From positions 71,202,708 through 71,266,707 of the forward strand of contig NC_091120.1 in NCBI RefSeq assembly GCF_040183065.1: DNA of 64,000 nucleotides, in the 5' to 3' direction. This document shows, piece by piece, positions 45,450-59,116 of this stretch. The stretch's first letter is position 1, and every line of letters starts with the position of its first letter. The position numbers were made by a program, and so were the translations under genes. Origin of the DNA: Periplaneta americana. Taxonomy: Eukaryota; Arthropoda; Insecta; Blattodea; Blattidae. The notes under the pieces are model-generated. The model did not search any database. It was not told where the DNA came from and saw only the letters and a list, made by a program, of their open reading frames with translations.

Positions 45450-46483
45450 TTGACTATTACACTTTTACTACGTCACACTACTTTCGACCAATAAAACGGT
45501 ACGAAAGGACGTCTTTCAACCAATCATGGCTGCTTATCGCACAATTTTATCGCGTCCCTAGCATTTGTTTATTTTTATCACTACCCTAGCAATTGTTTCT
45601 TTGTTTGCCAACATTTCAAACTGCACTGGTCTGGACGTCAAAAAACAGAAAATTACAAACCACTCCAGTCGATGCACAGCACTTTCAAATATGACTCGCA
45701 TTGGCATTCAAGAACAAGAATTAATATGAAGAGCACCATTCGGAAATCCTGAATAGGCCTAAGTTGGGGGATACATCATGTACATCAACGAGTTCACTTC
45801 TTTTACGCACACGTCCAATATAACATCAACTGAACCACCAACCACTAAAACATTCAAATTTGAAAATTGTACTTGCAATAATTGTTTCTTTTAAAATTAT
45901 TCATGTTTATTTTTTATTTCATCATCGTTAATTAAAACGTTTCTTGTTTATTTCATCATCCCTAATTAAAACTTTTCTAACACGTGTTTATATTATTTAG
46001 GTTATGTTTGTTATAGCTTCTTATATATGATATTATGGATAGTCACGTATCAGAGATTGTTTGTTTAATACTAATATTTATTGAAAATCATCTGTCAAGT
46101 GACGTTGATTACTGGGATCCGGATGATTGAAGTGGAATGCAAATGTTTTAATAAAAATGAAACTGAATCAACAAAGCCTTCTTGAGTAGTAACAGTCCAC
46201 AGAGTTCAATGATGATTCCATAGTTGGCACAATTGATACCGGTAACAAGAAAACATAATCATAAAACACTACTGCCATCTAGCGTAATGTTGAGATGGTA
46301 CAATAATACATTTGAAGACAGTTGTATTTTCGTAAGCCAATTAATATTTTATTGTATTGGGGTACTTTGTTACTTCTAATCTTTATATACTTTCTTCTAA
46401 TCGTGTAATAGTCAATTAAATCCCACTCGAGTTTTGATTTTCTCTAGATAAATCAAAACATCTAGTGAGATTACTGTTGAAAA
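45450..46483. repeat. Unclassified interspersed repeat, copy B (uninterrupted)
   Basis: Matches copy A at 20000-20292 plus 21433-21895 (for example TGACTATTACACTTTTACTA, GATTATGGATAGTCACGTAT, TTAAATCCCACTCGAGTTTT). At the position of the 1140-bp insertion in copy A it reads straight through GGTTATGTTTGTTATAGCTT, so it is an empty site. No protein coding. No terminal repeats recognised. Confidence 0.75.
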
Positions 46484-46489
46484 ATAATC

Positions 46490-47990
46490 ATAATATGGAT
46501 ATTTAAACACATTTTTTAAAATGGTGGCCGTTCATTTCGATACAGGCTTCAGTTTTAATGTGCACATTATCGCACTATAGACTATTGTACGTACTTCGTA
46601 TCAGTAACTCATGTTGAAATAATTCTGTATCTACTCTATAAAAGAGACTTTACGTACTGCAAATTCAATCTTCACTTCTTCCCGATCCGAAAAGATAAAA
46701 TTACTCATATATGCTATCTACCGTCCGTCCAAGTGGTTACGTCGCAGCGTCGTAGAAAGTGAGGATATCACGTGACAGTTAATTACTTAATGAGGCCATT
46801 TCATTTAAGTTATTTTAAACAATTGTATAGGTATAATATTACGTAGACGTCCAATTCCTAACAGAAATTAATATTATCAGAAAAGAGCTAAGACAGCCCA
46901 GCCACTAGCATTTACAGAGAGGCGAATAGAAGCAGGTGGGGGAAACCGGGTTGCGACGTAAGCAATTGGAAAATGATGCAATATTGAAAGCTCTTTCGTC
47001 ACTGGAAAACGCGAACATATTTTTGGAACGTACTGTTTACTATGACCGTAAGGCTACTATGACTTTATATGAGGTCTTGGATCTGTGTGGAGGACGGTTG
47101 AACTTCATTAGTAGAAGGGGTGGGAGTGAAGTACATTCAAAAACTCAGGTACAATAAAAATTGAAGTAAAAATAAAATGATATCCCTGTATTAGATGGTT
47201 CAAATTATATAATTACAAAACTCCTATACCTACTGTTTCTATCTGTATAAAATATAAATAAAAACGACTAAGACAGGCTAAGAACACTGTGATGAATACA
47301 GAAGGTGCGGATAATCACAAATGAAGTGATGGCGAATATTATATTCTACCCATACATTCATTTGGGAAAAGAATTTACATTTTTTTTTTTTTTTTTTTTG
47401 CACACTAAGTCATAACGTACAACACGGAGACTGGTTGTAAGTGAAAGTTTTCAAGGGCCGTCTACATTGGCCTAAACCTTGTAATTTTAAGTAATGGATA
47501 CAGTAATCAAAAAATATATTAACAATGAAATCAGCGGGACAATTAAATAACTACAGAATCAACTATATACAAAACTACCATTGTTTAAAATTTTGCAGCC
47601 CTCTCCCGTCCATGTGCCGGGAGAAAATGGTAGTCCTTTGCACCACAAATAGAGTTCGAGATGCTCTATTCGATCCACATACCAGCTTTCTTCCCACTGG
47701 ATATTAGGCCGAGTTTGTACAACAAAGAGTCGGTTGTATATGTACGCGACCATTTATATTGGAAACTTGATCATTCCTACACAGTACTTACCTAGATAAA
47801 AATAATTCTTCTAACATATTCCAAATTGATTGTAAAGATAACATGTCAATTTGAAGTATGGAAACCGATTGGACAACGATCAGTGATATTGTTTGTTAAA
47901 GCAGGAAGTATTAAACGTACAGATATCTACTCACTAAAATGCAAACGGTACAACATCTATATGAAACGATCCAATTAAATCTGTAAGTGG
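46490..47990. other. Intergenic DNA with an unrecognised 73-codon frame
   Basis: 46936-47157 is open and less AT-rich (ENDAILKALSSLENANIFLE, RTVYYDRKATMTLYEVLDLC). It may be a repeat-derived coding scrap. I cannot assign a family. A T-run is at 47380-47399. Nothing else is supported. Confidence 0.35.
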
Positions 47991-48009
47991 GGTAAAAATA
48001 TATGATAAT

Positions 48010-50205
<2,196 letters not shown>

Positions 50206-50213
50206 ATGATAAT

Positions 50214-50775
50214 ATATAATATATGATATAAGATATGATATGATATATGATGTATGATATGATAAGATATTATATATGATATGATATATGAATAATGTGA
50301 TATGATATATTATATGATATATGATATGATACGATACGATATATGATATGATACGATACGATATATGATATGATACGATACGATATATGATATGATACGA
50401 TACGATATGATATATGATACGATACGATATGAGATATGATATGATATGATATGATATGATATGATATGATATGATATGATATGATATGATATGATATGAT
50501 ATGATATGATATATGATATATGATATGATAAATTATATAATATGATATATGATATATGATATATGATATATGATATATGATATGATATGATATATGATAT
50601 GACATGACATGACATGATACATGATATGATATGATATATGATATGATATGATATGATACGATACGATATGATATATGATATGATATGATATGATATGATA
50701 TGATATGATATGATATGATATGATATGATATGATATGATATGATATGATATGATATGATATATCATATGATATGG
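50214..50775. repeat. (ATATG)n pentanucleotide satellite
   Basis: About 560 bp of ATATG units with ATACG, ATATATG and ATGAC variants. It begins immediately after the right target duplication of the hAT element. Long His-Ile-Ser-Tyr reading frames on the minus strand are artefacts of the repeat. Confidence 0.95.
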
Positions 50776-50789
50776 ATATGAAGAAGGCT

Positions 50790-52150
50790 GAAAAAGATTT
50801 GTCACGTTTCAACACTAATGTTTGAAAAGAATATTGATAAGTTGATTAAGGAAGATATAAAGTAACTATTCAAGATATCGCTTAATATTTGAAGTCTGGA
50901 AACTGTACGTTGTATTGTCCATAACAGACTAGACTATCATAAAACTTGTTCAGGGAATGAGTTTCTGCAGATATTGTGACGTAGGATTGAATGTGGATAC
51001 ATACGAATAATTATTTCGAGCCAAAATCCAAGATTCTATGGAAACATTACGGTACTTATTACTTCTTCGTAAAATAGAATATCAATCATCTGCAGACGAA
51101 ATAATTATGATCATAGGTAGGAAGTTCGTACCAACAGAGTAGATTGTAGTTGAGTACAGCGAGATGTATAGATGTCATCCTCGCCTCGCTATGCTCCCGC
51201 TCGCTACAGACGATAAGCAGTATGTTCATATAAGTAACGCATGTGGCATTCTTTGGAACTGTTTACAGTCGTGAATAGTTTGACAAATACTGTTAATTTA
51301 TATTAATATTTTAGGTTCTGAACAAAGTGAGCTATTCTGTTGTTATTGCATTATTCACCTAATGTTAATATTATGCATGATTCCAAAAAAGGAAACTCAT
51401 CTGTTATTAAATAATTATACAAACAGAGTTGTGTAACATGTTTTATTTTTCCCGGATTATTCTTCATTAAATGTTGACGTCTCGTGCTGCTATGCATTCG
51501 GTTGCATTACAGTCTAAGTTCAACATCGGAATTACGACACGAACGTCCTAGTTGTCATTATAATAGAAATGAAATATTTTCTCGAAAACAATTATGGGTT
51601 TAATATTATATGACACATAACAGATACACTATTAGATTCACAAAGTTATTGTTTACCTGATAATAGTAAGAAATACTGTATCATATTTCAGATTTTCTCC
51701 AAAAATGTCTTGTGACTTAGAATTAATATTTTCAGATTACAAAGTATTGTTCTTTTTCTGCACATAAAAGGAATAATTCTTCTCATAAAATGAAAATGTT
51801 CATTGGTATGTTGCAATGAGGCTAGAATCATAATAGGCTAGTATAATTGGTATGTTATTTTTACATGTATGGGTAAATTATTTTAGTTTGAGGTTTACGA
51901 AGTTTATAATTACAAATTATTGTTATTTTATATAATTCGTTTATTATTTTCTTGTTCCAAGGCTTTGGGCGATTGGAGCACATGTTTGGTTACTACTCGA
52001 CTGTATATTTTCGTCGTTTTGCTTCACTGACAATTAGTGATGCGCTATTTCTTTTCATTCAGTAGACATATTATCTGAGAAATGTAACAAACCTCCTACG
52101 TCTATATTAAGTATTAAATGACGTAAGTTTATTGTTGCCTTATACAATGT
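50790..52150. other. AT-rich intergenic DNA, no gene recognised
   Basis: Nothing supported on either strand. Confidence 0.45.
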
Positions 52151-52157
52151 AAATGTC

Positions 52158-52930
52158 CGATTATTAAAGGAGTCCTCTGAAGTTATATATTTAGGCATAA
52201 TTTTCGACAGTCATTTAAAATGGAAACAACACATTCATTACCTTTGTAATAAATTACATAAAATAATATATTATTTTGTTTTTTGAGGAATTACTTGTCA
52301 ATAAGTTTATTACGCACAATATACTTAACTTTATTTGACTCGGTAATTATGTACGGTATTATAAGATGGGGGAGCTTATTTAAAATCAATTTTAATCCAC
52401 TTTATTTATTATAGAAGAAAATAATTGAAATATGTTTCATATACCTATTGATTTTCCATCTCAAAAATTGTTAAAATGAGACACATTTAGTACATTGTAT
52501 TAATAAAATTCATACATAAAAATCGAAATAATTTCGAATTGTAATCAAATAGCTATGAAACAAAAGGTATGAATTCTTTAAGAATGTTTGGACCAAAATG
52601 AAACACTGCTATAATAGTAATTTTAGGTCCAAGAATACATAACAAATTTATATTTAAATATCATGATCTTGTCAATTCTAATAGTTCTAGTATTAAATTT
52701 TAAAAAGTTATGTATGGATTTTACTAATAATGAAAAATTGTAAATTTAAATTTATATATTCTTATTGCATAGCAGACATAAGACAAATTGTATTATTTAC
52801 TTCTTAATTTCAATTCTGGAATCCGTACCTGAACAGTTCTACTCTTCGAGGGGTGAGCTAAAGTTTTTTTCTTCTGTTTTTATTATATTTTATTTACAAT
52901 TAATACCAAAGTAAATAAAATAAATAAATA
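52158..52930 (+). mobile_element. LINE post-RT fragment (Jockey/CR1-like)
   Basis: Translates as VIYLGIIFDSHLKWKQHIHY, LCNKLHKIIYYF, LLRTIYLTLFDSVIMYGIIR and WGSLFKIN, the region after RT motif C in Jockey/CR1-type elements. Broken frames then lead to an AAATAAAATAAATAAAT tail. The RT core is missing, so it is a 5'-truncated copy with many stops. Confidence 0.75.
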
Positions 52931-52939
52931 TGGTTCAAG

Positions 52940-53865
52940 AAAACACAAACCAGTTTTCGTACCTAATTCCTAGCTCTAATTATGACTCTTTTAGGATACT
53001 AAGACTTTGAAGGAACAATTAACTGCGACCTTAAGCTCGTCATACTCAAAATAGCGAGAATAGCACCGGATTGCTGAAATAATGAAGACAGTGTTACTAC
53101 GAGAACTTCGTGGGTTGTAAAGATTAGGGTTCTACTACTTCTGGATAACGCTTGTCTTCAGTATGGACATACTATTGTCGAATGTATTGGACAAATAGGC
53201 AGGGAGATTCTGCTAAATTCCCCTTACAATCCAGTTCTCCCATGATGAGACTATCATATGGTTGGATCCAGAAAGATGATCTGAGAGCGAGCAAGTTCAT
53301 TGATAATAACAAACAAAACAAAGTGCAAGACAGTAAGTCACAAGGGTAAAAATTTCTTTCTCTGCAGGATATGAAAAGCTTCTAGAGGGATGGAGAAAAT
53401 GTATACCGTACTTGCAGTGATAATAGTGATAGTGGTGGTGATAGTAGCAGCAGCAATAGCGGTAATAATAGTATCGGCTGGCGCTCTGAACTGCAGAAAT
53501 TCAATGTGGCTGAGAATTCGTTGAGGAATTTTATTTTCCCCAGAGTCGTCTGTCACGAACAGGGTTCTTTACGTAAGTACACCGTGTTCTGCTTAGAGGG
53601 ATCGAGAAATAAATGCTAACCATTTAAAATCAGATGAAGATATTGTTTTGATTTACATCAGATAAGATGTAGAAACTGTCCAAGTTTATGCACCAATGGT
53701 TTAAAAACAACTGCATGTTCATGCGCATGCACACGAACATTCATCGGGGAAACAAGCCTGGCGCCATTCAGTAGAACATTCCGTCATTGGACCATTCTTC
53801 TTCTTCATCATCGAGGCGACAGTCACAGGGAATGTCTATCTGGACATGTAGTAGAACATTTCATG
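52940..53865. other. Intergenic DNA, no gene recognised
   Basis: A GTGATAGTG-type short tandem tract at about 53420-53475 gives a Thr/Ile-rich minus-strand frame that I reject as coding. Confidence 0.45.
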
Positions 53866-53869
53866 TTCA

Positions 53870-54200
53870 ATTCAATTCAATTCAATTTATTAAGCCATTA
53901 AACGTACAGTGCTACGCTTCGTTACAAAAAAAAAGCATACATTTGAAAATACACATCTAATAAAACAGTAATTAGAATGAAAACACAAAATATTTTGAAA
54001 CTCTAAAATTAATGAAAACACTTCACTTTTATATAGAAATTGTAACTAATCTAAATAACTTTATTCATTAAAAAACAATTTCGTATGAATTTATGTTCAG
54101 AAACTCATCTACAGAGTAGAAGGGATTAATTAAAAGCAAATTATAAAATCTAGCTTTGAAACAATTGGTTGGTAACTTATAATATTGACTGGGAAGCTTA
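53870..54200 (-). mobile_element. 3' end of a minus-strand LINE with (TTGAA)n tail
   Basis: An AATTC pentamer tract (about 53873-53893) is followed on the plus strand by TTATTAAGCCATTAAACGTA. Read on the minus strand this is a 3'UTR ending in a (TTGAA)n tail. The adjoining 300 bp carry heavily decayed post-RT sequence (LPNQLFQS-like). Family not certain. Confidence 0.5.
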
Positions 54201-54269
54201 TTATATCATTTCATCCACATGACAGAAAAAATAATTGTACTAGTTTTATGTTGATCAACTCCTCCCAGA

Positions 54270-54560
54270 ATCGGGTTTTCAGAACCATGGGACTCCACCC
54301 CATCACTATGGGGCAGTGCGTGGCTTCTTGAATGAAAACTTTCCCAATAGGTTGACTGGAAGAGAAGAACCCTTTCCTGGCCTCATAGGTCACCCGACTT
54401 GATGCCCATTGACCTTCCTTTGGGGCTCTGTGACAAGTGTTGTGTACTAATGTGATACAGTTGGCAAGCTGAGACAACACATTATAAATGCAACTACGCT
54501 AGTCACTTCACATTTGCTACAGACACTTGAATACCGTTAACAAGTCTGCAGAGCAACCCA
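54270..54560 (+). pseudogene. mariner-type transposase C-terminal remnant
   Basis: One frame reads PPHHYGAVRGFLNENFPNR then LTGREEPFPG. The next frame gives WPHRSPDLMPIDLPLG. This is the order of the final catalytic motif in DUF4817-associated mariner-type transposases (PFPWPPRSPDLTP.DFFLWG). Frameshifts and stops are present, and no terminal repeats were found. Confidence 0.6.
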
Positions 54561-54659
54561 AGGTGCACACATCGAGCTGCACTGACCATTCTCCGAAACT
54601 CGGAGCGTTCTTACATCAAGTTATACAGTATAAAGTGTGATGTTATAAAACCATTATCT

Positions 54660-56600
54660 ATTCTCTAAATTACCACTTATTTCTCGATCTCTCTGAGTGG
54701 GACACGATGTAATATAAATCTAAGACAAGGGACTCACAAATTTACTTTTCACACGGAGGAAACAGTACTAAGGTTATTATCTCCCTTTAAAATCCATCGG
54801 CATCTACGGCGTTTCAATCCGCAAATTTAGGGCCCAACGACGAGCATGGTAAATACAAGATCACCCGAGACAAAATAATAGGCTACTTGTAAGGAGAATA
54901 TATTGGAAAGTGTCAGAAGTTATAGGTTCAAAAGTAAATTACTAAATAAATAAATAACTGCTGATAGAGTCTGATAAGCCTCTTTTAATACTAATTGACT
55001 TATCAAAGAGCTAATCGTTAAAATAACATCTACCTAAAACTTCCTTAATTTCAAAATATTTCTGGATTGTTATATCATCGGCCACAATTTTCTCCATATA
55101 TAAAATTTCATAAAACAAAAGCAATGAAAGCCCCACAATAGTTTAATAAACAGTTCTTGTTTCTCTATTATTTTGTATAAGTAAAATTTGGAGACTAAGA
55201 ACAACTAAAGGAAAAAATACAGATTCTTCCGAAATTAAGTATCTACACTAGGTTGCTGGACATTATTTCCTGGAACAGAAGAGAAATGAATACCTAAGAA
55301 ATTATGATAGCTAACAAAAGTTAAAAATAAAATAAAGAGACGAAGTAATTCGGAACGCATTTAGTGCAAGATTAGCTACCAAAAGTGATATTCGAACTTC
55401 ATTCTTGACGGGAGGAAAATTTGTTAATACAAACAATAATAGGATGGACAACCTGACTGATGGCAACAAAGCAGACTGCAACAAGAAGAGTCCTTCAGGA
55501 AAGATAAATATGTCTGTAAAAATAATAATTTTAGATACTCGAACATTCTTGCCAATTACAGGTCTTCAAATCCAAAAACGATGAGGGTGATAGTCGAAGA
55601 TTTTTTAAAACTGGGGTAACTTTTAATTTCTTATCTTCATATTCATCGTTTACATAATATTAATTCCGGTACTGGATTATTACATAAGAAATTGAGTGTC
55701 TTTTCATCATTACTAATTGCCCTAACATTATCGAAGATGATGTGTGTGTCTACAATTTTGTTATTGTACAAGTAACAGCCTCACTTCAACGCTCGTGTTC
55801 TGGAATATGTACCATAGTGAATGCGACAGAGTCCATCATCATTTGTCGTAGGTTTGGTCAAGAACAAATAATCCCAAAACCAGGCGATTTTGCAGGCCAT
55901 GTTACAAGTTGAATGCCTACTCATAACACGACCACAAGAAGATCACAAACTCGTTGTAAAGGTAATGAAAAATAATCGCCCTTCTTGTTTAAGCAAGTGC
56001 CAGTATGTTTAATATTCTTTACAAAATGAAGAAAATATGAATATACACATTACTTCTCAAGGTAAAATACTTAATAAAATAATTATATGACTCGCCCATA
56101 AATAGGAATAAGCAAAATTAAGTTTATTCCACTGATAACCTGCACCCGATCGTTTTAGGATTAACTAGATAAAATATATAATAAGCAATAATATCAATCC
56201 CTTATACAATCAGTATTATGTTAAGAAACACAAAAATAAAAATGTAAACAAGCAAGATTTGTTATACTGTCCTGCAATGACAGCCACTTTCCTAACAATT
56301 TTATTTTCTCATTCCTGCCGTTGATAGTTAAAATCTTCGAGATTACATTGTACTATCCAAATAAGTATTAAAATCTTTATTGATATTGTCAGAATTCAAA
56401 TATATTTACAAAAATTATATCATTTCTAACTAACACAATTCATCAAATATTTATATACATTTGCTTCACAAAATTTTTCGTAGTTTACAGAGCTCTTATC
56501 AGAGATATTTAAAAGCTCTTCATACTCCAACACTTCTTACCGCCTTAATCCATCCTAAGAATTCTCCAGAAAGAAGTGGAAACAAACATAATGGGTGCCG
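54660..56600. other. AT-rich intergenic DNA upstream of gene 3
   Basis: No gene or element supported. Confidence 0.45.
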
Positions 56601-56639
56601 GCCTCTAGCAATGAAATCTCATTCATCTCAGAATGCTGA

Positions 56640-56662
56640 GCTTTCTTTATCACTCATGCATA
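56640..56662 (+). promoter_or_regulatory. Conserved 23-bp upstream box, gene 3
   Basis: GCTTTCTTTA then TCACTCATGCATA, ending exactly 12 bp before the TATA box. The 20 bp further upstream (TCTCAGAATGCTGA) also resemble gene 2 (TCTCAGCATG). Confidence 0.8.
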
Positions 56663-56674
56663 CTCCAGATGTAG

Positions 56675-56707
56675 TATATATACAACGAGCGGCTCTGTGA
56701 ATAGCCA
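56675..56707 (+). promoter_or_regulatory. TATA box and initiator, gene 3
   Basis: TATATATAC at 56675. CCAGT initiator with A at 56707, 32 bp downstream. The 5'UTR of about 20 nt ends CACGCAGCAAC before the ATG, as in gene 2. Confidence 0.85.
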
Positions 56708-56726
56708 GTCACAAACACGCAGCAAC

Positions 56727-57766
56727 ATGAGCATCTCCTTGGTAAGTACATCCGTTCAATCTTTACGGTTAACATAACCATTCAAAACAAGTAAATTATT
56801 TCATTTTCATCGCAATACGCTACTCTCTTTAGTTCAGTTCCATAACTGCAACAATATCTGTTCCAGATATTTCTCGTGGCTCTGGCGGCCGCAGCAGCCA
56901 CAGTCCCAGACACCAAGACCATAGAAAAGCGCGGAATCGATCATGGTCATGGAGGAACTAGTTACAGTTCCTTTAACCTCGGGTCAGGTGCCAGTGGTCA
57001 CGGAGGATTAATTAGTTCTTCTGGTTACGGACACGGAGGAATCTCAGCTGGTCTTATTAGCTCCGTGGGATATGGCCATGGAGGAATATCCAGCGGTGTT
57101 GGACATGGAGGATTTGGTGGTTCTGCTGGTCTCATTAGCTCCGGAGGCTATGGACACGGAGGATTCGGTCTGGGATATGCAGGACTCGGCGGGGGTGTCG
57201 GAGGATTCGGAGGAGGTGTAGGAGGTTTTGGGGGAGGCGCTGGAGGGGGTGATGTACAGGTCAACACCATCACTCAAACAGTTCCAGTCCCTGTTCCTCA
57301 GCCCTACGTTGTTCCAATCACCAGACAAGTCCCTGTACCTGTACAAGTACCTTACCTAGTCGAGAGACCCGTCCCTTTTCCTGTAGCTGTCCCTAAACCC
57401 TACACTGTTACAGTACCCAGACCCGTTGCAGTTGCTGTACCACGACCCGTCCCTGTTCCTGTACCAGAACCCATCCAAGTCCCTGCACTTCAAGCCATAC
57501 CCGTACCGGTGGACCAACCTGTACCAGTACCAGTAGCGCAACCTGTTGCTATACCAGTGCCTCAGCCCATAACTGTGAACGTTCCAGTACCTGTGGTGGT
57601 TCCAGGAGGTAATGGTGGAGGTGCTGGAGCCGGTATTGGAGCTGGAGGAGCCGGTTTTGGATCGGGAGGAGCTGGTTTTGGATCGGGAGGAGCCGGATTA
57701 GGGCACGGGTTTGGAGGTTATGGAGGTATTGGCCACTTCTCCTCCGGAGGTTACGGCAAACACTAA
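56727..57766 (+). CDS. Secreted Gly/His-rich, PVPV-repeat structural protein, gene 3
   Basis: Exon 1 is 56727-56741 (ATG AGC ATC TCC TTG, donor GTAAGT). The intron is 125 bp, the shortest of the three. Exon 2 is 56867-57766 (acceptor TTCCAG). About 304 aa, the smallest paralogue. Signal peptide MSISLIFLVALAAAAA, then a pro-region ending EKR at residue 27, then GIDHGHGG. It has single copies of the GYGHGGIS and GSAGLISSGGYGHGG blocks, without the tandem expansions of genes 1 and 2. A GGVGGFGG spacer follows, then DVQVNTITQTVPVPVPQPYV and a PVPV core with more Ala and Ile substitutions. The C-terminus ends GFGGYGGIGHFSSGGYGKH. It may approximate the ancestral repeat state (inference). Likely secreted and cuticle-like. 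Confidence 0.9.
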
Positions 57767-57812
57767 TCTCCAAAATTCCAAACTATTATTGTCAAAGTGG
57801 TCTCCTTTTGTT

Positions 57813-57833
57813 GCTCATGTTGGACTATGTGAC
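57813..57833 (+). promoter_or_regulatory. Conserved 3'UTR motif, gene 3
   Basis: GCTCATGTTGGACTATGTGA, 46 nt after the stop, the same distance as in gene 1. A downstream TTTAATTCTCATT-type stretch is also shared with gene 1 (ATTAATTCTCATTATTG). Confidence 0.65.
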
Positions 57834-57929
57834 TAATTTTTAAGTGTTTATATTTAATTCTCATTCTCTGACTATTGTATTAAATTTCTCTACTTGATTC
57901 AGTGATTACATGTATTGTTGGTGAAGTTT

Positions 57930-57939
57930 AATAAATAAA
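57930..57939 (+). terminator. Poly(A) signals, gene 3
   Basis: Two overlapping AATAAA hexamers (57930 and 57934), about 165 nt after the stop. Confidence 0.7.
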
Positions 57940-57959
57940 TTATTTCAAATGTTCATATT

Positions 57960-58570
57960 TTTAATTGTGGCTCACTTATTCCTTCCATCATCCTTATTAT
58001 TTAATAATAATTATATTCAAAACAAGTATAATTTTAATTAAAATGTAAGTATGTATAATTGATATTGAAAATATTTCAGTGCATTGGTGGTGTGAGCAGG
58101 ATTTTCTTGGGTTTAGTAAGCATTCAAATATTTTAAAGCATAATAAATATATTAAGTATAGCTATAAAGAGACCGAATGTACGACAAAATGTATATTTGA
58201 TTTTGTTTATATTATCTCCAATAAAAAAATGGACGTGCTACATTGTATCTGGAATCTTGCGATAAAACATTTATTTTGCCATTTCTTTCCTTCTAACAGT
58301 ACTCTGTCTTTTGTGAATAAACACTTTTGTCTTACTCAGATATGTTTTCCTTTTAATTCATTAAAATATTACTCTTATTGCAGTGCAGTAATACTTACCA
58401 GTGCTCTAAAACATTGTTGTCAGGAGTAAGCACGATTCTGTTCCTCCATTGAGGACTTTCCTTCAGCACATATGCAGATGGAACGGATCGTGGCGCTATA
58501 TTATAAAATGACAACGACATCCACTCCTAGTAGTCTCAAAACTGTAGTTAGTGTGAAGGATATTATTTGC
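57960..58570. other. Intergenic DNA, no gene recognised
   Basis: A 116-codon plus-strand frame (58079-58429) is AT-driven and shows no domain. Not called. Confidence 0.4.
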
Positions 58571-58573
58571 AAA

Positions 58574-58742
58574 ATCACATTTCGCACCCATGTTGGCTAA
58601 ATGGCATTGAATTGGGGCCAGAATTTGTATGAAGTTTATCGTCCCTCAAATATACAAGATGAATCTACAATCTTTAAAATCGCTCTTTCCTCTGCCGGAC
58701 TCTGTACAATGATGTAAGACCAACAGTTCAACTTCCTGTACC
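58574..58742. repeat. 169-bp direct repeat, left copy (target duplication)
   Basis: Begins ATCACATTTCGCACCC and ends CAACTTCCTGTACC. It differs from the right copy (62035-62203) at three bases. Together they bracket the RTE-like LINE exactly, with the LINE's GAA tail starting at the next base. Confidence 0.9.
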
Positions 58743-59116
58743 TTCTTCTTCTTCTTCTTCTTCTTCACTTCATGGTATGGGCAATTGCCCGTTCCGGCTT
58801 CAAAGGTCGCTCCATCTTTTCATCGGTCGTCCCTGATCTCTTCGTCCTTTTGGTTTATAATTTATTGCTTTCTTGGGAAGTCTGTAGTCGTCCATTCTCT
58901 CTACATGTAATTTCCAATCTTGTCTGTAATTGTCTATTTTATCAATAAGTGGGTATACTCCTAGTTCCTGCCTAATATCTTCATTTCTAATTCTATCCAA
59001 TCTCGTGCATCCTTTTACTTTTCGCAAGAATCTCATCTCTGCCGCTTGTATTTTACTGACTTCAGGTTTTGTTGTAACCCAACTTTCACTTCCATATAAA
59101 AGAGTAGGGACTGCCA

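Noticed and set aside
50214-50775. CRISPR array or centromeric satellite
   Set aside because: The unit is a 5-bp microsatellite with no spacers, far too short for a centromeric monomer and only about 0.56 kb long.
50270-50815. 181-codon His-Ile-Ser-Tyr-rich frame on the minus strand
   Set aside because: Produced entirely by the ATATG satellite.
55800-55960. Transposase C-terminal remnant on the minus strand
   Set aside because: A WPAK-like phrase appears in one frame but the following catalytic motif is absent.
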